Shown: positions 1 to 4,492 of the stretch, one piece after another
Position numbering within the stretch: the first letter of the stretch is position 1
Layout: the number at the start of each line of letters is the position of its first letter
DNA from: Flavobacteriales bacterium
GTDB lineage: Bacteria; Bacteroidota; Bacteroidia; Flavobacteriales; Crocinitomicaceae
DNA length: 8,525 bases
NCBI GenBank assembly: GCA_947375085.1
Contig: CANCEQ010000131.1
Location: forward strand, 1 to 8,525
Reading direction: 5' to 3'
Program-made: the position numbers and the translations under genes
The notes under the pieces: model-generated
What the model was told of the DNA's origin: nothing
The model's input: the letters and a program-made list of their open reading frames with translations, nothing else
The model's database searches: none

Positions 1-74
1 AGGCAATTGGTTATAAAGTAGAATTTTCTTTTAACACAACAGCGAACAAAAGTAAGCATCAAAAGAACATATAA
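1..74 (+). CDS. C-terminal fragment of an unidentified protein (5' end outside the window)
   Basis: One plus-strand frame is open from the left edge and gives 23 codons (3-71) before a TAA stop at 72-74. The peptide begins AIGYKVEFSF and ends in a lysine- and asparagine-rich tail (TANKSKHQKNI). The other two plus frames stop almost at once. A hydrophobic/charged strand followed by a basic, disordered tail looks like a genuine protein end. The phrase AIGYKVEFSF resembles the end of small helix-turn-helix (XRE-type) regulators, which often finish with 'AlGykvefsf', but this is a weak resemblance. It converges on the transporter gene ending at 107, leaving a 32-bp gap. The length is too short to name a family, and a chance open frame of this size cannot be excluded. 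Confidence 0.4.
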   Translation, partial: AIGYKVEFSFNTTANKSKHQKNI

Positions 75-106
75 GGATGATTATTGATTTAGAAAAAGAA
101 AACTCC

Positions 107-976
107 TTAATTAGACGCGAAATAAAGTAACCCGATTGCTACGATGGAAGTAATTAAACCAACTATTTTTTGACGGTTTATATTTTCTCTGAATGCGATA
201 AAACCGATTAAAGCAGAAATTATAACCACTGAAACATTCATTATAGCTAAAACTGTGGAATCGTTCCATCCTGTTGAACTATATGATTCCATCAATAAAT
301 AAATAGAGAAATAATTAGGGATTCCTAGAACAACTCCAGCTATTATACTTCTTTTATCAATGTTAATGTTCGATTTAAAATACTGAATTAGAATCACAAT
401 CAAACCGAAAATTCCTGCGAAACCAAATCCGATTGCTGAAAATAAGGAACTTGGCAAAACAGCTAATTCATATTTCTGAACATAATTCAAAACTAAATCT
501 AAAACAGAACAGCCTATAAACAAGACTATCAGCATCCAAGCATAATTTTTTGCTGTAGATTTTTCTGTTTTTTGATAAGCCATTAAGAAAACCCCTAAAA
601 ATGCGGCTATAATTCCAGCGATTTTTATTCCTGATACCAATTCACCATAAAAGAAAATCATCAACAACATGGAAAGCGCCATACTCATTTTAACAGCTAC
701 AGAAGTCATTGCCAAACCATTTTTCTGAGAACTCAATCCCATCAAGTAAAAAATCGAGATAAATAAAAGTCCACATGTTACAGCAAAAGCAGGCCAATTA
801 CTTGTTTCAATCATTTTGGATGACCAAAGATTTCCATACAAACTGAAGCCACAAATAAAAGCAGTAACATAATTAAAAACAATTGCCTGAAAAGTATTAA
901 TCGCATACTTTGGAAACAATTTAAACAGAACAAAAATGAAACTCGATGTTAAAATCGCAAATACTAATTCTATCAT
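107..976 (-). CDS. DMT-superfamily (EamA-type) membrane transporter
   Basis: This 289-aa protein is hydrophobic throughout. About ten membrane helices can be placed, near residues 3-20, 28-47, 62-81, 88-108, 116-134, 145-164, 173-198, 210-230, 240-261 and 269-287. Each half ends with the EamA-type signature of an acidic 'GEL' or 'REN' turn leading into a Gly-rich helix: FYGELVSGIKIAGIIAAFLG (109-128) and FRENINRQKIVGLITSIVAI (262-281). Length and architecture match full-length DMT exporters/importers of the inner membrane. The start ATG overlaps the ribD stop (ATGA, 973-976), which makes translational coupling to ribD likely. The substrate cannot be read from sequence. Known DMT substrates include amino acids, nucleotide sugars, drugs and, for RibN proteins, riboflavin. 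The ribD linkage makes a flavin-related substrate worth considering, but this is inference. The family call is firm and the substrate open. Confidence 0.9.
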   Translation of the reverse strand: MIELVFAILTSSFIFVLFKLFPKYAINTFQAIVFNYVTAFICGFSLYGNLWSSKMIETSNWPAFAVTCGLLFISIFYLMGLSSQKNGLAMTSVAVKMSMALSMLLMIFFYGELVSGIKIAGIIAAFLGVFLMAYQKTEKSTAKNYAWMLIVLFIGCSVLDLVLNYVQKYELAVLPSSLFSAIGFGFAGIFGLIVILIQYFKSNINIDKRSIIAGVVLGIPNYFSIYLLMESYSSTGWNDSTVLAIMNVSVVIISALIGFIAFRENINRQKIVGLITSIVAIGLLYFASN

Positions 977-2007
977 AAATTGTTATAAATAAATACTTTA
1001 TCAGTTGAAAAATCAAAAGATGTGGTTGGTAACTTTGAAACAAAAGGGGCTTTAACTCCTTCATTAAATGAATTTGAACCTAAAATCACTCTTGCTTCAT
1101 CCCATAGATTTGAATCAATAAAAGATTGCAATGTTTTAGCTCCACCTTCTATAAAAACCGATTGAATAGATAAATCGTAAAGTGTATTAATAATCGTTTT
1201 AGCCTCTAAATTAGATAGTTTATAATATCGAACAGAACCAATTACCTCATCTTTCAATGCATTAAAAACAATGGTTGAAGCTTCATTATTGAAAACACTT
1301 GCCCCTTTACTAATTTCAAGCTGACTATCAAGTACTATTCGAATTGGATTATTACCAGTTACTTCTCTCACTGTAAGTGATGGATTATCATTTAATACCG
1401 TGTTTTTACCTACCAATATTGAATGTTCTTCTGATCTCCATTTATGAACCAACACTTTTGTTTCAGGTGAACTGATCCAATTGATTCCAACTTTCGAATC
1501 TTCTCGCTTTACATCAATAAAACCATCTCGTGTTTGAGCCCATTTTAAAATGATATAGGGTCTTTTCTTTTCGTGGAAAGTAAAAAATCGTTTGTTTAAC
1601 TCTCTACACTTTTCTTCTAAAAGTCCTACTTCAACTTCAATTCCAGCATTCTTTAATTTTTGAATTCCCTTTCCACTTACTTCTGAAAAAGTATCTTGAC
1701 AACCAATAACAACTCTTTTGAATTGATGATGGACTAGTAAATCTGAACAAGGTGGTGTTTTCCCAAAATGAGCACAAGGTTCTAATGAAACATATATCGT
1801 CGCATCTTTCAAAACCGATGTATCATTAACAGAATTAACTGCATTCACTTCAGCATGCGCCTCACCGTATTTTTGATGATAACCTTCTCCTATAATACAA
1901 TCATTCAATACAATAACTGCTCCCACCATCGGATTTGGAGCTACATTCCCTTCGCCTAATCGAGCGAGGTCAATGCATCGTTGCATATATTTTTCATCCA
2001 TTTGCAT
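973..2007 (-). CDS. ribD: Bifunctional riboflavin biosynthesis protein RibD (pyrimidine deaminase / reductase)
   Basis: RibD catalyses two cytosolic steps of riboflavin synthesis: zinc-dependent deamination of 2,5-diamino-6-ribosylamino-4(3H)-pyrimidinone 5'-phosphate, then NADPH-dependent reduction of the ribosyl side chain. The N-terminal deaminase domain (about 3-145) carries APNPMVGAV (23-31), the HAEVNA motif (His51 zinc ligand, Glu53 proton shuttle) and PCAHFGKTPPC (77-87, Cys78 and Cys87 zinc ligands). The reductase domain (about 149-344) begins RPYIILKWAQTRDGFID and contains ILVGKNTVLNDNPSLTVR (197-214) and FIEGGAKTLQSFIDSNLWDE (285-304). Length (344 aa) is normal and all key residues are present. 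The start could be Met1 (2005-2007) or Met3 (1999-2001); neither has a clear ribosome-binding site. It is the first gene of a unit with the DMT transporter. The upstream gap is only 39 bp, too short for an FMN riboswitch before this gene. Confidence 0.96.
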   Translation of the reverse strand: MQMDEKYMQRCIDLARLGEGNVAPNPMVGAVIVLNDCIIGEGYHQKYGEAHAEVNAVNSVNDTSVLKDATIYVSLEPCAHFGKTPPCSDLLVHHQFKRVVIGCQDTFSEVSGKGIQKLKNAGIEVEVGLLEEKCRELNKRFFTFHEKKRPYIILKWAQTRDGFIDVKREDSKVGINWISSPETKVLVHKWRSEEHSILVGKNTVLNDNPSLTVREVTGNNPIRIVLDSQLEISKGASVFNNEASTIVFNALKDEVIGSVRYYKLSNLEAKTIINTLYDLSIQSVFIEGGAKTLQSFIDSNLWDEARVILGSNSFNEGVKAPFVSKLPTTSFDFSTDKVFIYNNL

Positions 2008-2046
2008 ACAACGAATATAATGAATGAATTTCTTATCTTCGTGCTT
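2008..2046. promoter_or_regulatory. Short divergent intergenic region between ribD and the MFS gene; candidate promoters both ways
   Basis: Only 39 bp separate the divergent starts, so both promoters must lie here or reach into the opposite gene. Each strand has one near match to the Bacteroidota -7 box TAnnTTTG, each with a single mismatch: TATATTCG on the minus strand (2019 to 2012) and TATCTTCG on the plus strand (2034-2041). Neither has a clear TTG-type -33 box about 19 bp upstream. Both sit about 5 bp from the start codon they would serve, which would imply leaderless or nearly leaderless transcripts. No Shine-Dalgarno sequence is visible on either side. The assignment rests on position more than on sequence strength. 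Confidence 0.3.
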
Positions 2047-3294
2047 ATGAAAACATTTACGCTTAAAGAAAAATTAAAACACCTTTTCAGTATACCTGTA
2101 ATTGTTGCTGCATTAGGGTATTTCGTTGATATTTATGACTTGCTTTTATTTGGAATCGTAAGAGTTCCAAGTTTGAATAGTATGCACATTGATTTGAAAG
2201 AAGTGGGCACAACAATTCAAGATTGGCAAATGTTTGGATTGGTTTTAGGTGGTATTCTTTGGGGAGTTTTAGGCGACAAAAAAGGACGTCTATCTGTATT
2301 ATTTGGTTCTATACTGGTTTATTCATTAGCCAACATAGCTTGTGGCTTATTACCTCAAATCAATTTTATGGATAAAACTATGGCGTATGCTGCCTTACGA
2401 TTTATTGCTGGAGTTGGTTTAGCAGGTGAATTAGGTGCTGGAATTACATTAGTTGCTGAATCGTTACCGAAAGAATTAAGAGCAATTGGAACTTCAATTG
2501 TAGCGGGATTCGGTTTACTTGGTGCAGTTGTAGCGAATTTTACAGTTGAATTGTCTGGAGATTGGACTATCGCTTATTTCATTGGTGGAGGACTAGGTTT
2601 GTTACTGCTAATTTTTAGAATTGGTGTTTCTGAATCTGGTATTTTCAAAGATATTGAAACTGAATCATCTATTTCTAAAGGTAACTTCTTTTCATTTTTC
2701 ACAAATGGAGATCGTTTTATGCGCTATATGAGATGCATTGCAATTGGACTTCCAACATGGTTTTGTATCGGGATTTTAGCTTTTCTAGCCAATGAATTTG
2801 CGGTTCCACTTGGAATAAAAGAATTAAATCCAGGTAAAGCAATTATGTGGGCCTATATTGGAATTTCAGCTGGTGATTTGTTGAGTGGTTTTATCAGTCA
2901 TTGGTTTAAATCGCGTAAAAAAGCAATCCTTTGGATGATGGCTTTTACTTTAGTTGGACTTTATTTAATGTTATTTAGTGGATACAAATCAGAAGCAACC
3001 TATTATTTTTATTGTACTTGGCTAGGACTAGGAACCGGCTATTGGGCCATGTTTATAACGGTTAGTGCTGAACAATTTGGAACAAACATTCGTTCTACTG
3101 CAGCAACGACGATACCTAATATGGTAAGGGGAATGTTAATTCCTATGAATTTCCTTTTTTACTACTTAATTTCGGGATCTAAAAATGTAATTCAATCTGC
3201 TGTAATCGTTGGAATTATTGCATTTGCATTAGGTATATACTCCACATTTACAATTAGTGAAACACACGGAAAAGATTTAGATTTTATAGAATAA
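2047..3294 (+). CDS. Major facilitator superfamily (MFS) transporter
   Basis: From the ATG at 2047 this is a 415-aa inner-membrane carrier with about 12 helices in two six-helix halves. MFS signatures are clear: an acidic residue pair in helix 1 (YFVDIYDLLLFG, 25-36), motif A between helices 2 and 3 (GVLGDKKGR, 73-81), a Gly-rich helix 4 ending AESLPKELRAIGTS (137-150), and the equivalent AEQFGTNIRSTAATTIPNMV (341-360) in the second half. The end, ETHGKDLDFIE, resembles the sugar-porter tail 'ETKGKSLEEIE'. These traits suggest the sugar/aromatic-acid/metabolite-proton symporter branches, but the substrate is not determinable. The frame is open upstream to 1981, with alternative ATGs at 1981 and 2020. 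I prefer 2047 because it gives an ordinary short amphipathic N-terminus (MKTFTLKEKLKHLF) and does not overlap ribD. The gene is divergent from ribD, and no link to flavin metabolism is shown. Confidence 0.92.
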   Translation: MKTFTLKEKLKHLFSIPVIVAALGYFVDIYDLLLFGIVRVPSLNSMHIDLKEVGTTIQDWQMFGLVLGGILWGVLGDKKGRLSVLFGSILVYSLANIACGLLPQINFMDKTMAYAALRFIAGVGLAGELGAGITLVAESLPKELRAIGTSIVAGFGLLGAVVANFTVELSGDWTIAYFIGGGLGLLLLIFRIGVSESGIFKDIETESSISKGNFFSFFTNGDRFMRYMRCIAIGLPTWFCIGILAFLANEFAVPLGIKELNPGKAIMWAYIGISAGDLLSGFISHWFKSRKKAILWMMAFTLVGLYLMLFSGYKSEATYYFYCTWLGLGTGYWAMFITVSAEQFGTNIRSTAATTIPNMVRGMLIPMNFLFYYLISGSKNVIQSAVIVGIIAFALGIYSTFTISETHGKDLDFIE

Positions 3295-3312
3295 AAACGT
3301 ATTATAAAACGT
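3294..3312 (+). repeat. Direct repeat AAAACGT x2, next to a candidate promoter
   Basis: AAAACGT occurs at 3294-3300 and again at 3306-3312, 12 bp apart (about one helical turn), each in a TATA-like context. The second copy directly abuts the -7-like box at 3313-3320, and AACGTT (3308-3313) is itself a palindrome. The spacing is compatible with binding on one face of the helix by a regulator. With only two 7-mers in AT-rich DNA it could also be chance. Confidence 0.3.
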
Positions 3313-3320
3313 TATATTTG
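3313..3320 (+). promoter_or_regulatory. Candidate -7 promoter box for the lipoprotein gene
   Basis: TATATTTG is an exact match to the Bacteroidota sigma-A -7 consensus TAnnTTTG. It lies 15 bp before the ATG at 3336 and after the MFS stop (3292-3294), so it would give a short leader of roughly ten bases. The expected -33 TTG/TTTG element is not evident about 19 bp upstream, which lowers confidence. If real, the lipoprotein can be expressed independently of the MFS gene. Confidence 0.45.
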
Positions 3321-3335
3321 AGCTAAAACATTAAA

Positions 3336-3959
3336 ATGAGAATGATTCTAATTTCATCCAGAATACTTTTGGGACTGCTTTTTGTAGTTTCACTGCTTTC
3401 TTGTGAAACAATTATTCTTAGACATAAAAAGAAAAAGAAGAAAAAAAGCAGGACTGAAGTTGTTTGTAACGATGGTATTGTTCTTAGGAAAAAAATATTT
3501 TCATTAAAGGACAAACAAATTGCATCCATTTTTAAAGCAATTGATAGCATCGATAAAAACACACTAAAACAAAAATTAAAACTAACTGAAAAAACAATTA
3601 ATAAATTTGGAAGTTTTGCTGTTTATAGTGACTCAGTTAAAAGCGTGAAGTTAATTAGCGAGGTGTATGTACGAAATCTAAAATTGGCCTCAATTAAACA
3701 CGAAATCTACTTTATAGATGATTGTAATGTCATTGCAAAAATGACCAAGTTTGCTTATCGTTCTAAAAGAATAAAAGCGATTTACTATTATTCCTTTCAC
3801 AAAGAAAAATACCTTGGTTGTATAGTAGAACCTATTCATACACTATTCCATAAAAAAGACAAATGGATGGATATTTCAGATGAAAAAATAGCTATTGATT
3901 GGAGTCAACGAATTTATCAGAATATAGTAAAACATCATTTGTTACAGTCGGAATATTAG
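3336..3959 (+). CDS. Predicted lipoprotein of unknown function with a poly-lysine stretch
   Basis: This 207-aa protein has an N-terminal signal: a basic start (MRMILISSR), a hydrophobic core (ILLGLLFVVSLL, 10-21) and the lipobox L-L-S-C with Cys23 as the lipidation site. Directly after it come ETIILRH and seven consecutive lysines (31-37, nt 3426-3446), then a predicted soluble domain with mixed alpha/beta character (EVYVRNLKLASIKHEIYFID, 109-128; AIYYYSFHKEKYLGCIVEP, 148-166). I recognise no family or catalytic motif. Cysteines remain at about 44, 124 and 162. The +2 residue is Glu, and there is no acidic cluster of the kind described as a Bacteroidota surface-export signal, so a periplasm-facing position is more likely; this is inference. 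Starting at Met3 would also give a working signal. The gene follows the MFS gene by 41 bp and has its own candidate promoter. The antisense open frame over 3323-3562 is a shadow. Confidence 0.75.
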   Translation: MRMILISSRILLGLLFVVSLLSCETIILRHKKKKKKKSRTEVVCNDGIVLRKKIFSLKDKQIASIFKAIDSIDKNTLKQKLKLTEKTINKFGSFAVYSDSVKSVKLISEVYVRNLKLASIKHEIYFIDDCNVIAKMTKFAYRSKRIKAIYYYSFHKEKYLGCIVEPIHTLFHKKDKWMDISDEKIAIDWSQRIYQNIVKHHLLQSEY

Positions 3960-3968
3960 AAATGAGAC

Positions 3969-4027
3969 TATAGATATTTAGACAATAGATTTTTAGACTT
4001 TAGACTAAAAGATTAAAGATTGTAAGA
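3969..4027. repeat. Degenerate tandem heptamer repeat in a convergent intergenic gap
   Basis: The 110-bp gap between the two convergent stops is largely made of 7-bp units. Reading on the plus strand: TATAGAT (3969), one extra base, TTTAGAC (3977), AATAGAT (3984), one extra base, TTTAGAC (3992), TTTAGAC (3999), TAAAAGA (4006), TTAAAGA (4013), then TTGTAAGA (4020-4027). TTTAGAC is present three times exactly. Inside it, TTTTAG (3991-3996) and CTAAAA (4005-4010) could form a 6-bp stem with an 8-base loop, the only terminator-like structure here and a weak one. From memory, similar TTTAGAC-type tracts are common between genes in Flavobacteriia; I could not check this. Confidence 0.6.
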
Positions 4028-4069
4028 TTTATGAACGGCAATGAACATTGACTGAGTTTACGCCTAAAT

Positions 4070-4492
4070 CTATTGTATCGTTTTAATAGAAGAGCCATCC
4101 GAAAAAGTAGTAATCACCAACCCTCTGTAATTTTCATTGATCTCTTGTCCTAAAATATTTACTTTATTTACAATTTCTTTATTTGAGAAAATAGCTAATG
4201 TATTATCAATAGATATTAAATCTGAATATGAATATTTTCCATCAAAATCAGTTTGACGTAAACGATAATAATTTATTTTCTTTTCAGGATTTGTATCTAG
4301 CAAAGAATAATTCAAAACACTGTTAGATATTCCCGCACCATTAACATGTCCAATCACATCATTAAAATCGCCAGAAGTCGTTCTTTCCACAGTAAAATAA
4401 TCATTGTTATGTTCGGTAGCAGTTGACCAATATAAACGATTTGAATTCTCATTTTCTTTAACTCCATAAAACTCTAACAATGAGATTGGAAG
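4070..4492 (-). repeat. Shared C-terminal tail module, copy 1
   Basis: The last 140 residues of the beta-helix protein, from LPISLLEF to the end, pair with the last 139 of the upstream gene (7217-7636). Both keep the pattern L-x-W-x-T-x-T-E-x-N-N-D-Y-F-T, then NGAG-x-SNSVLNY, INYYRL, QTD-x-DGK and LISIDN, then NILGQEIN. In the last 29 residues 21 are identical. Codons for the shared NILGQEIN differ at about half of the positions, all silently, so this is an old, selected duplication and not a recent copy. Confidence 0.8.

Noticed and set aside
72..109. Inverted repeat TAAGGA/TCCTTA covering both convergent stop codons, as a bidirectional terminator
   Set aside because: There are only 6 bp of weak stem around a 26-base loop with no T-run after it. 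The symmetry arises largely because both arms contain a TAA stop.
1981..2046. Upstream extension of the MFS gene (22 residues from an ATG at 1981)
   Set aside because: It overlaps the 5' end of ribD and adds an atypical His/Phe-rich N-terminus. The start at 2047 is normal for the family.
2008..2046. FMN riboswitch upstream of ribD
   Set aside because: An RFN element needs well over 100 bases of leader, and only 39 bp separate ribD from the divergent gene.
3323..3562. Minus-strand open frame of 79 aa
   Set aside because: It lies antisense to the lipoprotein start. Its Phe-rich run (FFFFFFF) is simply the complement of the lysine codons, and it shows no independent coding sign.
4025..4071. 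Inverted repeat AGATTTA/TAAATCT as a terminator for the beta-helix gene
   Set aside because: The 7-bp AT-only stem has a loop over 30 bases and overlaps the stop codon, so it is unlikely to be a working intrinsic terminator.
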